NCBI RefSeq assembly: GCF_900168025.1
Contig: NZ_FUYN01000005.1
Location: 62,001 to 126,000, forward strand
Length of the DNA: 64,000 nt
Direction: 5' to 3'
DNA from: Acetoanaerobium noterae
GTDB lineage: Bacteria > Bacillota > Clostridia > Peptostreptococcales > Filifactoraceae
A program made the position numbers and the translations under genes. This document shows, one piece after another, positions 46,036 to 56,814 of this stretch (position 1 is the stretch's first letter; the number at the start of each line of letters is the position of its first letter). A model generated the notes under the pieces. That model had not been told where the DNA came from, did not search any database, and saw nothing but the letters and a program-made list of their open reading frames with translations.

Positions 46036-48369
46036 ATGAAGAACAAATGGCTGCTTAGAGAAAAAGGCCAAGAAGAGGATTTAAAATCTCATTTATTAAA
46101 GGTAAGGCAAATAAATATTGAAGAGTCAAAATCATTTTTGAATCCAACAAAAGCTGATTTGATTTCTCCGTATCTTTTAAAAGATATGGAGAAGGTTGTA
46201 AGTAGGATAAATAAAGCAAAAAATAGCAATCAGCTAATATGTATTTATGGAGATTATGATGTGGATGGAATATCCTCTGTTTCCATTTTACTAAAAACCT
46301 TTAATTTCTTAGGTATTAATTCAATATTTTATATACCAAAGAGAATAGAAGAGGGCTATGGAATTAACACTCAGGCGATAGATACAATTAAAAAAATGGG
46401 AGCAGATTTAATTATTACTGTGGATTGTGGTATTACCTCAGTCGATGAAATTGAGTATGCTAAAACTATTGACTTGGATGTTATTGTTACAGACCATCAT
46501 GAATGTAAAGAAATACTACCTGATGCAATTGGAATAATTAATCCAAAGCAGCATGAATGTCATTATCCTTACAAACATTTATGTGGGGCAGGTATCGCTT
46601 TAAAAATTGCTCAAGCTTTAATTGATGATAATGATAGCATTTTATTTGATGAACTAATAGAAATTGCTTGTATTGCTACTATTGCTGATATAGTTGAGCT
46701 AAGTGGAGAAAATAGAGTTATAGTTAAAAATGGGTTATTATCTTTAAAAAAGACTATAAATATTGGATTAAAAGCATTGATGGAAGTTTCAGGAATAAAT
46801 TCCAGCAATATTAATTCATCAAATATAGCTTTTATATTAGCTCCTAGAATAAATTCTACAGGTAGAATGGGCACTCCTGAATTAGGGGTAAGCTTGATTA
46901 TAGAAGATGATTTTGAAGAAGCTGTTATTATGGCAAGAAAAATCGAAGAGCTAAATCGCGAAAGACAAACTGTTGAGCTAAAAATTTTTGAAGAAGCTGT
47001 AGCTCTTATAGAGCAGAAATCAAAAAATAATAAAATATTAATAGCCTCGTCAAAGAATTGGCATAGTGGAGTAATAGGAATAGTAGCTTCAAAGCTTACG
47101 GAAAAATATAATAAACCCACTTTTGTAATAGCTATCGAAGACGAGAATATTGGCAAAGGATCAGCAAGAAGCATTGATGGATTTAATTTATTTGAAAATC
47201 TATTAAAATTGGATGAATGCTTAATTAAGTTTGGGGGGCATAATCAAGCAGCTGGAATAACAATCCATGAAGATAGAATTGCCGAGTTCGAATTAATGAT
47301 AAATGAAATTGCTGAAGAAATTTTAAACAAAAATCATTTCCAAAGAATAATTGAAATTGATTCAAAACTTAAATTGAAAGATATTAATTCTAATACCTTA
47401 AAAATATTAAGCGAATTAGAACCGTTTGGTATTGGAAATAGAAAGCCTTTATTTTGTCTAACTAATTATAAATTATCAAATTATAAATATATTGGTAAAA
47501 TGAAAAAGCATTTTAAAAGTGAAATTAATGATGATATAGAAATAATTGGATTTAACAAACATGAGCTTATTAATAATATAGATTTGAATTTTCCAGTAGA
47601 TTTTGTATTTGAGTTAGAAATTAATTCTTTTAATAATAAAGACAAAATCCAATTATTATTAAGAGATTTAAGAAGCTCTTATAACTATAGTGAGGCACTT
47701 AAAATCATGCATGATTTTATATTGAAATGCAAGTCCTTGACTCTAGCTAAGAATCAACTAACAAAAATAGATAAAGATAAAAAAATAAATTTTGATGAGA
47801 TGTTATGTTTGGATGGCAAAAAATTACTGATAGTAAACACCTGTGAGAGTTATTTTAGCTTAATAGAAAGATTACATTTTTATAATATAAAGCCTACTGT
47901 AGATTTCGAAAATTCCATAAATGACTATACAATAATACTATCACCAATTATTGATAATTTAGACCTTTCAAGATATAATAATATTGTTATATATCAATCA
48001 GATAGTTTTTTATCTTCGATTAATATTGAAAGTAAAAATATTAAGGTTTTAAGTATTATAGATAAAATTATTCATACTGAGGATATAGTACCAAGCAGAG
48101 AAACTTTTATAAGCTTATATAAAGTTATAATGAATAAACTTAATATAAAGTTCTATATCTTTGAAACCTGCGAATACTTTAGAATTTCTGAGCTTAGTTT
48201 TTTAGTAATCCTAGAGGTTTTTAAAGAATTAAAAATTATAGATTTTGAGTTAGATTACTCAGATGGATCTGTTAGTGTAAAAATTATAAATAAGTTGATT
48301 GGTAAAAAAAATTTAGATGAAACAAAAACTATTAAATCATTGGATTTTATTAATCTTTATGATAAATAA
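46036..48369 (+). CDS. recJ: Single-stranded-DNA-specific exonuclease RecJ
   Basis: 5'-3' exonuclease of the DHH phosphoesterase superfamily used in recombination and repair. The 777-residue protein has the DHH motifs GDYDVDGISSVS, TVDCGITS, VTDHHECK and CGAGIALK, then the DHHA1 domain with FGGHNQAAG and an OB fold around 460-550. A long C-terminal extension (about 560-777) of unknown role matches the longer RecJ type of clostridia. It starts four bases after the kinase gene. Confidence 0.95.
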   Translation: MKNKWLLREKGQEEDLKSHLLKVRQINIEESKSFLNPTKADLISPYLLKDMEKVVSRINKAKNSNQLICIYGDYDVDGISSVSILLKTFNFLGINSIFYIPKRIEEGYGINTQAIDTIKKMGADLIITVDCGITSVDEIEYAKTIDLDVIVTDHHECKEILPDAIGIINPKQHECHYPYKHLCGAGIALKIAQALIDDNDSILFDELIEIACIATIADIVELSGENRVIVKNGLLSLKKTINIGLKALMEVSGINSSNINSSNIAFILAPRINSTGRMGTPELGVSLIIEDDFEEAVIMARKIEELNRERQTVELKIFEEAVALIEQKSKNNKILIASSKNWHSGVIGIVASKLTEKYNKPTFVIAIEDENIGKGSARSIDGFNLFENLLKLDECLIKFGGHNQAAGITIHEDRIAEFELMINEIAEEILNKNHFQRIIEIDSKLKLKDINSNTLKILSELEPFGIGNRKPLFCLTNYKLSNYKYIGKMKKHFKSEINDDIEIIGFNKHELINNIDLNFPVDFVFELEINSFNNKDKIQLLLRDLRSSYNYSEALKIMHDFILKCKSLTLAKNQLTKIDKDKKINFDEMLCLDGKKLLIVNTCESYFSLIERLHFYNIKPTVDFENSINDYTIILSPIIDNLDLSRYNNIVIYQSDSFLSSINIESKNIKVLSIIDKIIHTEDIVPSRETFISLYKVIMNKLNIKFYIFETCEYFRISELSFLVILEVFKELKIIDFELDYSDGSVSVKIINKLIGKKNLDETKTIKSLDFINLYDK

Positions 48370-48393
48370 TCTATTTTCTTAGGAGGAAAACAA

Positions 48394-48906
48394 GTGGATA
48401 TAAAATCGAGAATTAGAGAAATAGAAAATTTTCCAAAAGAAGGAATTAATTTTAAAGATATAACAACATTACTTAAAGACAGTGATTATTTTAAATACGC
48501 TGTGGACAAAATGGTAGCTGATCTAAAAGATAAAAATATAGATTATGTTGTTGGACCAGAAGCAAGAGGATTCTTGATGGGAGCGGCTGTGGCTTATGCC
48601 CTTGGCGTTGGATTTATTCCAGTAAGAAAGCCTGGTAAATTGCCAGCAGCAACTGCTAATATAGAATATGAGTTAGAATATGGAGTTGATTCTTTAGAAA
48701 TACATGTGGATGCAATTGAAGAGGGACATAAAATAGCTATCGTAGATGACCTACTAGCAACAGGTGGTACAGTTCAAGCTGTTGCAAAGCTTATAGAACG
48801 TCTTGGAGGAAAAGTCGAAGCTATGGAGTTTTTAATTGAATTAGAATTTTTAAATGGTAGAGACAAGCTTTCTGAATATCATATTAACTCTTTAGTAAAA
48901 TATTAG
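48394..48906 (+). CDS. apt: Adenine phosphoribosyltransferase
   Basis: Salvages adenine to AMP with PRPP. The 170-residue protein has [21 protein letters not shown] at the start, [27 protein letters not shown], and the PRPP loop [13 protein letters not shown]. The start is GTG 48394 after a perfect AGGAGG at 48381. recJ-apt-relA is a common Firmicute order. A strong terminator separates it from relA. Confidence 0.96.
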   Translation: MDIKSRIREIENFPKEGINFKDITTLLKDSDYFKYAVDKMVADLKDKNIDYVVGPEARGFLMGAAVAYALGVGFIPVRKPGKLPAATANIEYELEYGVDSLEIHVDAIEEGHKIAIVDDLLATGGTVQAVAKLIERLGGKVEAMEFLIELEFLNGRDKLSEYHINSLVKY

Positions 48907-48939
48907 TTATTTTAGAAAATGTATATACTAGATATGTTA

Positions 48940-48977
48940 TTATAACTTATCCTAATAAAGGATAAGTTATAATTTTT
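48940..48977 (+). terminator. Terminator after apt
   Basis: TTATAACTTATCCT (48940-48953) / AGGATAAGTTATAA (48959-48972), a 14-base perfect stem with a five-base loop and five T residues. Confidence 0.92.
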
Positions 48978-48992
48978 GTACCTAGGTGATTA

Positions 48993-49001
48993 TGATATAA
49001 T
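48993..49001 (+). promoter_or_regulatory. Extended -10 promoter of relA/spoT
   Basis: TGATATAAT, an extended -10, lies 53 bases before the relA ATG; a weak TTTTTG at 48973-48978 is in the -35 position within the terminator tail. Confidence 0.6.
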
Positions 49002-49053
49002 TATTATATTTAATAAAGCTCAATTTATGACTCTTATGTTAGTGGGTGATTTT

Positions 49054-51243
49054 ATGCTTGAAAATTTATTATTGATGATAGAACAATATAATCCTGATGC
49101 AGATTTAGATATAGTTATTAAAGCTTACAACTATGCTTATAATGCTCATGAGGGTCAATATAGAAAATCTGGTGAGAAATATATTATACATCCGTTAGAG
49201 GTTGCTAAAATTTTAGCTGAACTCGAACTGGATGTTTTTACGATTGCCGCAGGATTAATGCATGATGTAGTAGAAGATACGGAGGTTTCGTTTTCCGACA
49301 TAGAAAGACTATTTGGAACTGAAGTTGCAGAGCTTGTTGATGGAGTAACAAAATTAGGGAAAATTGAATATAAATCAAAAGAAGAAACTCAAGCAGAAAA
49401 TCTCCGAAAAATGTTCATGGCTATGGGAAAGGACATAAGAGTTATTTTAATTAAGCTTGCTGATAGACTTCATAATATGAGAACTCTAAAGTATATGTCT
49501 GAGGAAAAAGCAAAGGAAAAAGCAACCGAGACAATTGAAATATATGCTCCAATTGCACATAGATTAGGAATATCCAGAGTAAAATGGGAAATGGAAGACA
49601 TAGCTCTTAGATATTTAGATCCAGAGGGTTATTATGATTTAATTGAGAAAGTATCTAAAAAAAGAAGAGAAAGAGAAGCATATATTCAAGGTGTAATTGA
49701 TTTACTTAAAAATAAATTAGCAGAAGCTAATATCGAAGGCGATATAAAAGGAAGAGCTAAACATTTTTATAGTATATACAGAAAAATGAAGTATCAAAGC
49801 AAATCTTTTGAAGAAATATATGATTTAATGGCTGTAAGAATTTTGGTAGACTCACTTAAGGATTGTTACGGGGTAGTAGGTATAGTTCATACGATATGGA
49901 AACCTATGCCTGGAAGGTTTAAAGACTATATTGCAATGCCTAAACCGAATATGTATCAATCACTTCATACTACGGTGCTAGGGCCAGATGGTGAGCCTTT
50001 AGAGATACAAATTAGAACTAAGGAAATGCACAGGACTGCAGAATTTGGTATTGCAGCACATTGGAAGTATAAAGAAGGAAAAATTGATCCTAATGAATCA
50101 GATATGGATAAAAAACTTTCTTGGCTTAGACAGATGATGGAATGGCAAAAAGATGTATCTGATCCAACTGAATTTATGGAATCATTAAAGATAGATTTAT
50201 TTGTAAATCAAGTTTTTGTATTTACTCCAAAAGGTGATGTTATAGAATTGCCTGCTGAATCTACCCCGCTTGATTTTGCATACAAAGTCCATTCTGGAGT
50301 TGGAAATAGATGTATAGGAGCTAAAGTAGATGGAAGAATAGTTCCTCTTGATTACAAATTAAAAAATGGAAATATAGTTGAAGTTATGACCTCATCAAAT
50401 TCCAATGGACCTAGCAGAGATTGGTTAAATATAGTAAAAAGCTCTCATGCTAAAAACAAGATTAGGCAATGGTTTAAAAAAGAAAGAAGAGAAGAAAATA
50501 TTGAAAAAGGCAAAGAAATACTAGAAAGAGAAACTAAAAGACAAGGGTTTCCTATTGGAGATTTTCTAAAACACAAGTATTTAGTTCAGGTTGCAAAACT
50601 AGTAACACAAGGAAGCGAAGATGATTTGTATGCTGCGCTAGGATACGGTGGAATCACACTTAGTCAAGTAATGCCGAGGCTTAAAGAAAAATATGAAGCA
50701 GACAATCATAAATTAAAAGAAGAGAAAATTCAAGAAAGAATCCAAGAAAAGACAATTCAAAAATCAGCGCAAAAGAAAAAAACTGGTAATCAAGGAGTTC
50801 ATGTAAAGGGAATTGACAATATTTTGATTAGGTTTGCAAAATGCTGTAATCCTCTTCCAGGTGATGATATTGTAGGATATATTACAAAAGGTAGAGGAGT
50901 TTCTATTCATAGATCTGATTGTCCGAATACTTTAAATGACGATGATGCTTCAAGAGGAAGACTAATAGATGTTGAGTGGGATATTGATAAAAACAAAAAT
51001 AAAAATTTCGAAGCTGAGATTCAAATTAAAGCAATTGATAGAAGAGGCTTATTTACAGATGTAAGTAGAATACTAGCTGATGAAAAAATAACAGTAAATG
51101 GAATTAATGCCAGAACTAGCAAGGATGGAACTGCGATTATGAATGTAGTTCTAGAAGTTTTAAGTAAAGAGCAGTTAAAGAGTATAATGAATCAAATTAG
51201 ACGGGTAGAAGGAGTTATCGACATATTTAGACTATTTAACTAG
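49054..51243 (+). CDS. relA: Bifunctional (p)ppGpp synthetase/hydrolase RelA/SpoT
   Basis: Makes and degrades the alarmone (p)ppGpp. The 729-residue long RSH protein has an HD hydrolase (H70-D71, HDVVEDT), a synthetase domain ([34 protein letters not shown]), a TGS domain ([14 protein letters not shown]), a zinc-finger/helical part ([21 protein letters not shown]) and a C-terminal ACT domain (about 655-729). The HD residues appear intact, so it is bifunctional. ATG 49054 follows GGGTGAT; the frame is open to 48976 but that stretch covers the promoter. Confidence 0.96.
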   Translation: MLENLLLMIEQYNPDADLDIVIKAYNYAYNAHEGQYRKSGEKYIIHPLEVAKILAELELDVFTIAAGLMHDVVEDTEVSFSDIERLFGTEVAELVDGVTKLGKIEYKSKEETQAENLRKMFMAMGKDIRVILIKLADRLHNMRTLKYMSEEKAKEKATETIEIYAPIAHRLGISRVKWEMEDIALRYLDPEGYYDLIEKVSKKRREREAYIQGVIDLLKNKLAEANIEGDIKGRAKHFYSIYRKMKYQSKSFEEIYDLMAVRILVDSLKDCYGVVGIVHTIWKPMPGRFKDYIAMPKPNMYQSLHTTVLGPDGEPLEIQIRTKEMHRTAEFGIAAHWKYKEGKIDPNESDMDKKLSWLRQMMEWQKDVSDPTEFMESLKIDLFVNQVFVFTPKGDVIELPAESTPLDFAYKVHSGVGNRCIGAKVDGRIVPLDYKLKNGNIVEVMTSSNSNGPSRDWLNIVKSSHAKNKIRQWFKKERREENIEKGKEILERETKRQGFPIGDFLKHKYLVQVAKLVTQGSEDDLYAALGYGGITLSQVMPRLKEKYEADNHKLKEEKIQERIQEKTIQKSAQKKKTGNQGVHVKGIDNILIRFAKCCNPLPGDDIVGYITKGRGVSIHRSDCPNTLNDDDASRGRLIDVEWDIDKNKNKNFEAEIQIKAIDRRGLFTDVSRILADEKITVNGINARTSKDGTAIMNVVLEVLSKEQLKSIMNQIRRVEGVIDIFRLFN

Positions 51244-51253
51244 GAGGTATAAA

Positions 51254-51718
51254 TTGAGAGCTGTAGTTCAAAGAGTTAAAAAAGCGAGTGTTAAAATTCA
51301 AAATACTTCTGATGGAGATTATATTAATGGTGAGATTGACAAAGGTCTTTTAGTATTTTTGGGAATTACCCATGAAGATAATGATAAAGACTTAGACTAT
51401 ATCGCAGATAAAATATCAGGTCTTAGGATATTTGAAGATGAGCAAGGAAAGATGAATTTATCAATTGATGATATAAAGGGAGAAATTCTTTTAATTTCTC
51501 AGTTTACATTATATGGAGATTGTAGAAAAGGAAGAAGACCTGGATTTACAGATGCAGCAAGGCCAGAGATAGCAATACCACTATATGAAAAAATGATAGA
51601 AACTTTAAAATTAAAAGGAATAAAAGTTGAAGTCGGTATATTCGGTGCAGATATGCTCGTAGACATTCAAAATGATGGACCTGTTACAATTTTATTAGAC
51701 TCAAGTAAGTTATTTTAG
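51254..51718 (+). CDS. dtd: D-aminoacyl-tRNA deacylase
   Basis: Removes D-amino acids (and glycine) wrongly attached to tRNA. The 154-residue protein has [14 protein letters not shown], the SQFTLYGD motif and [11 protein letters not shown] with the cis Gly-Pro. It starts at TTG 51254 after AGGAGGT and follows relA by ten bases, the common relA-dtd order. For a fermenter exposed to D-amino acids (for example in proline or ornithine use) this editing would be useful. Confidence 0.96.
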   Translation: MRAVVQRVKKASVKIQNTSDGDYINGEIDKGLLVFLGITHEDNDKDLDYIADKISGLRIFEDEQGKMNLSIDDIKGEILLISQFTLYGDCRKGRRPGFTDAARPEIAIPLYEKMIETLKLKGIKVEVGIFGADMLVDIQNDGPVTILLDSSKLF

Positions 51719-51728
51719 GAGGAAGTAC

Positions 51729-52364
51729 ATGTTTTTGGAAAAACTAGAAGTAGGCGTCTATAGGGTTAACTGTTACGTAATTGCGGATAAAAATTCGATG
51801 AGCGCAGCTGTGATTGATCCAGGTGCTGATTTTGAGAATATAAGAGATATAATTGAAGACAATGGTTTTGATTTAAAATACATTATCCTAACACATGCTC
51901 ATGGAGATCATATTGGAGCAATAAACTATTTAAAGGATACTTATAATCCCAAAATAGTAATTCATTATTTGGAAAAAGAAATACTTGAAAACCCAGACTA
52001 TAATTTTTCAAAGCAATTAGGAATGAATTCAGTTTCTTCTAATGCTGATTTGATGCTCCACGATGGAGATACTTTGGAACTTGGGGATTTAAAGCTGGAA
52101 ATTATGCATACACCAGGTCATACAAAGGGAAGTATGTGCATATTGGTAAATGAAATAATGTTCAGTGGAGACACATTGTTTGCTGGATCTATGGGAAGAA
52201 CAGATTTATACAGTGGGGATTCCGATAGAATGAAAGCTTCGCTGAAAAAACTAAAGCAGCTTACAATAAATTATACTGTTCTTCCAGGACACGGGGGCGC
52301 AACAACTCTAGAGTATGAAAAAACCTCAAATCCATTTATGAGAGATGAGTTCCATGATTATTAA
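51729..52364 (+). CDS. MBL-fold metallohydrolase (glyoxalase II-like)
   Basis: A 211-residue metallo-beta-lactamase-fold enzyme. THAHGDHIGA is the HxHxDH metal motif, with further ligands in HTPGHTKGSMCIL and the aspartate in FSGDTLFAGSMGRTD, and a last His in LPGHGG. This is the small glyoxalase-II-like group whose substrate is usually unknown. It starts ten bases after dtd with AGGAGG and overlaps the hemZ start. Confidence 0.93.
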   Translation: MFLEKLEVGVYRVNCYVIADKNSMSAAVIDPGADFENIRDIIEDNGFDLKYIILTHAHGDHIGAINYLKDTYNPKIVIHYLEKEILENPDYNFSKQLGMNSVSSNADLMLHDGDTLELGDLKLEIMHTPGHTKGSMCILVNEIMFSGDTLFAGSMGRTDLYSGDSDRMKASLKKLKQLTINYTVLPGHGGATTLEYEKTSNPFMRDEFHDY

Positions 52365-53760
52365 AGTTGACAATCAAAGTGTTGAATTTGAAGTAAAGCA
52401 ACTCTTAAATTCATTTCATATTAGTGATGAACTTGAAATTGAAATGTTTAGGAGTGCTAAAGATATTTCAACTATTATAAAAAATGATGGCGAAAAGCTA
52501 TGCTTTATAGAAAAAGTCGATGATGGCTTTAAAGAAACTATATCCTATAAAAAAGCTTTATTTAAAGCTCTAAAAAGTATTTATCCTAGTTCAAATCATC
52601 CTTGGGGGATACTCACAGGAATTAGACCAGTTAAAATAGCTCAGGATTTAATAAAGAAGAACATAGATTATATAACAATAAAAAAAATGTTGAATAAAAT
52701 ATATTATATTTCTGATGAAAAAATAGATTTGATGTTGAGAATAGCAAAAATTCAATCTAAATATCTTGATGATATAGAGAAATCATATTCAATTTATATA
52801 AGTATCCCATTTTGCCCTTCAAGATGTAACTATTGTTCTTTTTTTTCATGTAGCTTAGATAAAGGACAAAATTTAATAGATCCATATCTAGATAGCTTAG
52901 AAAAGGAACTAAAATTCTTTTATAGTAATAAGGTTATTTACGATAAAGAATTGTTGTCGATTTACATTGGTGGGGGAACCCCTAGTACTCTATCAATTAA
53001 TCAATTTCAAAGACTTATTAAAATTCTTCAAACTTATGTTCCGCTTAAAAACGTTAAAGAGTTTACTTTCGAAGCAGGAAGACCTGATACTTTGGATAGG
53101 GAAAAACTCGAAGCTATCAAAATGTCGCCTGTAACTAGATTATCGATAAATCCACAGACTATGAACGACGTTACTTTAAAAAAAATTGGAAGAAATCATA
53201 CAGTAAGTGATATTATTGAATGTTTTAAAATTTCTAGAGATATAGGCTTTGATAATATTAATATGGATTTGATTTTAGGATTAGAAGATGAGTCTATAGA
53301 AAATATAACTAAAACTTTAAGTCATATAAAAGAATTAAAACCAGATAGCTTGACTGTCCATACTCTAGCGATAAAAAAAGCTTCAACATTAATTAATGAT
53401 TCGCAAGGGGCGTTAGATAAGTTAAGGACGTATAATATTGAAGACTTCATGAAGATATCCGCAGATGCAGCAGATTACTTAGGTATGAAACCATATTATC
53501 TATACAGACAAAAAAATATGTTATCAAATTTAGAAAATATAGGATATGCATTAGAAGACAAAATATCTCTATATAATATTGCAATTATGGAAGAAAAGCA
53601 AACAATAATTGCTTTTGGTTCTGGAAGTGTTTCAAAATTTACATATCCAGAAGAAAATAGAATTGAAAGAGTATCCAATATTAAAGATGTAAAATTGTAT
53701 ATAGATAATGTTGAACAAGTTATAGCAAAGAAAAATAAGGAGGTAGAAAAGTGGATATAA
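52354..53760 (+). CDS. hemZ: Coproporphyrinogen dehydrogenase HemZ-type radical SAM protein
   Basis: A 468-residue radical SAM protein related to oxygen-independent coproporphyrinogen III oxidase. The cluster motif is CPSRCNYCSF (CxxxCxxC), followed by YIGGGTPSTL and RLSINPQTMND, HemN-family marks. The N-terminal extra domain (about 1-140, with HPWGILTGIRPVKIAQ) is HemZ-type. True enzyme activity of HemZ is debated; no other heme gene is nearby. I chose ATG 52354; an in-frame ATG at 52345 is nearly as likely. It overlaps the MBL gene. Confidence 0.9.
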   Translation: MIIKVDNQSVEFEVKQLLNSFHISDELEIEMFRSAKDISTIIKNDGEKLCFIEKVDDGFKETISYKKALFKALKSIYPSSNHPWGILTGIRPVKIAQDLIKKNIDYITIKKMLNKIYYISDEKIDLMLRIAKIQSKYLDDIEKSYSIYISIPFCPSRCNYCSFFSCSLDKGQNLIDPYLDSLEKELKFFYSNKVIYDKELLSIYIGGGTPSTLSINQFQRLIKILQTYVPLKNVKEFTFEAGRPDTLDREKLEAIKMSPVTRLSINPQTMNDVTLKKIGRNHTVSDIIECFKISRDIGFDNINMDLILGLEDESIENITKTLSHIKELKPDSLTVHTLAIKKASTLINDSQGALDKLRTYNIEDFMKISADAADYLGMKPYYLYRQKNMLSNLENIGYALEDKISLYNIAIMEEKQTIIAFGSGSVSKFTYPEENRIERVSNIKDVKLYIDNVEQVIAKKNKEVEKWI

Positions 53761-55013
53761 AGAGGCCAAGAGGAACTCAAGATGTACTACCTAAGGATAT
53801 AAATAAATGGAATTATGTAGAAACCTTATTTAAAAAAGTATGCTCGGATTTTGGTTATGGAGAAATGAGAACTCCTGATTTTGAATATACAGAGCTTTTT
53901 AAACGTGGAGTAGGAGATACTACTGATATTGTTCAAAAGGAGATGTTTACTTTTGAAGCAAAGTCCAAGGAAAGTATAACTCTAAAACCAGAAGGAACGG
54001 CTCCAGTTGTAAGAGCTTATATTGAGAATAAACTATATGCAGATCCACAGCCATCCAAATTTTTTTACATAACACCTTGTTTTAGATATGAAAAGCCACA
54101 AGCTGGTAGACTCAGAGCTTTCCATCAATTTGGAATTGAAATTTTTGGCACAGATAGCTCTTCAGCAGATGCAGAAGTTATTTCTTTAGCAGTAGAATTT
54201 TTTAGACGACTTGAAATTGATGATAAAATCGAGCTGAGGATAAATTCTGTAGGGACTTTAGAAAGTAGAAAAGAATATAATAAAATCCTTAGGGATTATC
54301 TTAAGCCAAATTATGATAATCTCTGTCAGACTTGCAAGGATAGATTTGAAAAAAATCCAATGAGAATTATTGATTGTAAGAATGAAACCTGTAAAGCAAT
54401 ATCACACGATGCACCGCTAATGATTGACCATTTGGATGAAGAAAGCAAATTACACTTTGAAAAGCTTAAAAAATATCTTACTGCAATGAAAATAGATTAT
54501 ACAATTGATCCACATATTGTAAGAGGCTTAGATTATTATACAAAATCAGCTTTTGAATTTGTATCAAATGACATAGGCAGTCAATCTACAGTTTGCGGTG
54601 GAGGAAGGTATGATGGTTTAATAGAGGAGCTAGGTGGTCCTAAAATTCCAGGTGTAGGCTTTGGATTAGGGATAGAAAGATTATTATTGCTTCTAGATAA
54701 TCTAGAAAAAGATATAAATCAGCAGCCAAGCTTAGATGTGTTTATAGCTTCTATGGGAGAAGCTGCCGAAATCGAAGCATTTAAAATTTTATATGATTTG
54801 AGAAAAACTGGTATAAGCTGTGAGAAAGATCATGTGGGTAAGAGTATAAAAGCTCAGTTTAAATATGCTGATAAGCTAAATAGCAGATTCACTATTGTAC
54901 TAGGTGATGATGAAATAAATAATCAGATAGTTACGGTGAAAGATATGTCAAATTCTACTCAGACCCAAATTAAGCTAGATGACATAGTAAATTACTTTAA
55001 AAATTTGAAATAA
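53751..55013 (+). CDS. hisS: Histidyl-tRNA synthetase
   Basis: Class II synthetase that charges tRNA-His. The 420-residue protein starts MDIKRPRGTQDVLP. It has motif 2 (FRYEKPQAGRLRAFHQFGIEIFG region), HisA box GLDYYTKSAFEF, CGGGRYDGLIEELGG, motif 3 GFGLGIERLLLLL and a C-terminal anticodon-binding domain (about 325-420). The start is GTG 53751 after AAGGAGG at 53737, overlapping hemZ by ten bases. No T-box leader is present. Confidence 0.97.
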   Translation: MDIKRPRGTQDVLPKDINKWNYVETLFKKVCSDFGYGEMRTPDFEYTELFKRGVGDTTDIVQKEMFTFEAKSKESITLKPEGTAPVVRAYIENKLYADPQPSKFFYITPCFRYEKPQAGRLRAFHQFGIEIFGTDSSSADAEVISLAVEFFRRLEIDDKIELRINSVGTLESRKEYNKILRDYLKPNYDNLCQTCKDRFEKNPMRIIDCKNETCKAISHDAPLMIDHLDEESKLHFEKLKKYLTAMKIDYTIDPHIVRGLDYYTKSAFEFVSNDIGSQSTVCGGGRYDGLIEELGGPKIPGVGFGLGIERLLLLLDNLEKDINQQPSLDVFIASMGEAAEIEAFKILYDLRKTGISCEKDHVGKSIKAQFKYADKLNSRFTIVLGDDEINNQIVTVKDMSNSTQTQIKLDDIVNYFKNLK

Positions 55014-55035
55014 AGATAAATATAGGAGGGATAAT

Positions 55036-56796
55036 ATGAAAAGGACTCATTATTGTGGGGATTTAAGAAATGAACATATAAATCAAGAAGTTGTGTTAAT
55101 GGGATGGGTGCAAAGAGCTAGAAATCTTGGTGGTTTAATTTTTGTTGATTTAAGAGACAGAGAAGGAATATGCCAAATAGTATTTGATGAAGAGATTGAT
55201 AAGCAAGCATTTGAAAAAGCAAGTAAAATTGGAAGTGAATATGTAATTGCAATTAGCGGAATAGTAAGGGAAAGAAGTTCAAAAAATAGCAATATTCCAA
55301 CTGGAGATATAGAAATCTTTGCTAATAGTATAGACATTTTAAATGAAGCAAATACTCCACCAATTTATATTAAGGACGATGATGATGTTTCTGAAAACTT
55401 AAGACTAAAATACAGATATTTAGATCTTAGAAAACCTAAAATGCAGAAAAATTTTATTTTAAGGCATAAAGTAACTCAAATTGTAAGAAACTTCTTGTCT
55501 CAAGAAGGATTTATAGATGTTGAAACGCCTATGCTTACTAAGCCTACGCCAGAAGGTGCTAGAGATTATCTGGTACCAAGTAGAGTTAGCAATGGTAAAT
55601 TTTATGCACTCCCTCAATCTCCACAGCTATTTAAGCAACTTTTGATGGTATCTGGAATGGATAGATATTACCAAATAGTTAAGTGCTTTAGAGATGAAGA
55701 TTTAAGAGCAGATAGACAACCTGAATTTACCCAGATAGACTGCGAAATGTCTTTTGTGGATATGGAAGATGTAATGCAGATTATGGAGAGATTAATAGCC
55801 AAGGTATTTGATGAAGCGCTAAATGTAAAAATAGATTTGCCATTACAAAGAATGACTTATGATGAAGCTATGTCAAGATTCGGTTCAGATAAACCAGATG
55901 TAAGATTTGGATTTGAAATAGTTGATTTAACTGAAGAAGTTAAAGATTGTGGGTTTTCAGTATTTGAAACTAGTGCAATGGAAGAAGGTAAAAGTGTAAG
56001 GGCAATAAACATTAATGGATATGAATCTAATTTCACGAGAAAAGGAATAACAGCTCTTGAAGATGTGGCAAAGACGTATGGAGCAAAGGGATTAGCATGG
56101 ATTAAGCTTACTTCAGAGGGAGTTAATTCACCTATTTCTAAATTTATAAATGATGAAGCGATGAATAGAATTTTATCTAAAATGGATGCTAAAACTGGAG
56201 ATTTAATCTTATTTGTTGCAGATAGAGATAAAATAGTTTTTGATTCATTAGGACATGTAAGAATAGATGCAGCTAAGAAGTTGGATTTATTAAAGAAAGA
56301 TGAGTATAAATTACTTTACGTAACAGAATTTCCTCAATTTGAATATGATGAAGACAATAATAGGTATGTTGCTATGCATCATCCATTTACAAGTCCTCTT
56401 GATGAAGATATGGGGCTACTAGAAAGCAATCCTTCTAAAGTTAGAGCAAAGGCGTATGATATGGTTCTTAACGGAGTAGAGCTTGGTGGTGGAAGTATTA
56501 GAATTCATAATTCTAAAATCCAAGAAAAAATGTTTACAGCTCTTGGTTTTAGCACAGAAGAAGCTTGGGATAAATTCGGATTTTTATTAGAAGCGTTTAA
56601 ATATGGGACGCCTCCTCATGGTGGAATTGCATTTGGACTTGATAGATTAATCATGTTACTGGCTGGAGAAGAAAGCATTAGGGAAGTAATTGCATTTCCT
56701 AAAACTCAAAATGCTTCATGTCCACTTACTAATGCTCCATCAGAGGCTGATAACACTGCGCTTTTAGAACTGGGAATTGGTTTACTTGATAATTAA
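55036..56796 (+). CDS. aspS: Aspartyl-tRNA synthetase
   Basis: Class IIb synthetase of 586 residues. It has an N-terminal OB anticodon-binding domain (about 1-105), motif 2 FRDEDLRADRQPEFTQID, the bacterial insertion (GAD) domain (about 280-410) and motif 3 GIAFGLDRLIMLLAG. The order hisS-aspS is typical in Firmicutes and AGGAGGG at 55024 serves it. Whether it also charges tRNA-Asn (non-discriminating) depends on gatCAB elsewhere in the genome. Confidence 0.97.
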   Translation: MKRTHYCGDLRNEHINQEVVLMGWVQRARNLGGLIFVDLRDREGICQIVFDEEIDKQAFEKASKIGSEYVIAISGIVRERSSKNSNIPTGDIEIFANSIDILNEANTPPIYIKDDDDVSENLRLKYRYLDLRKPKMQKNFILRHKVTQIVRNFLSQEGFIDVETPMLTKPTPEGARDYLVPSRVSNGKFYALPQSPQLFKQLLMVSGMDRYYQIVKCFRDEDLRADRQPEFTQIDCEMSFVDMEDVMQIMERLIAKVFDEALNVKIDLPLQRMTYDEAMSRFGSDKPDVRFGFEIVDLTEEVKDCGFSVFETSAMEEGKSVRAININGYESNFTRKGITALEDVAKTYGAKGLAWIKLTSEGVNSPISKFINDEAMNRILSKMDAKTGDLILFVADRDKIVFDSLGHVRIDAAKKLDLLKKDEYKLLYVTEFPQFEYDEDNNRYVAMHHPFTSPLDEDMGLLESNPSKVRAKAYDMVLNGVELGGGSIRIHNSKIQEKMFTALGFSTEEAWDKFGFLLEAFKYGTPPHGGIAFGLDRLIMLLAGEESIREVIAFPKTQNASCPLTNAPSEADNTALLELGIGLLDN

Positions 56797-56814
56797 TATG
56801 TTTGGAGGCAGTAA

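Noticed and set aside
46611-47174. A long open frame on the minus strand inside recJ
   Set aside because: It lies wholly within a clear RecJ coding region, has no ribosome site and a composition typical of a reverse-frame shadow of AT-rich DNA.
53700-55035. T-box leader for hisS or aspS
   Set aside because: hisS overlaps hemZ and the hisS-aspS gap is only 22 bases, so there is no room for a leader.
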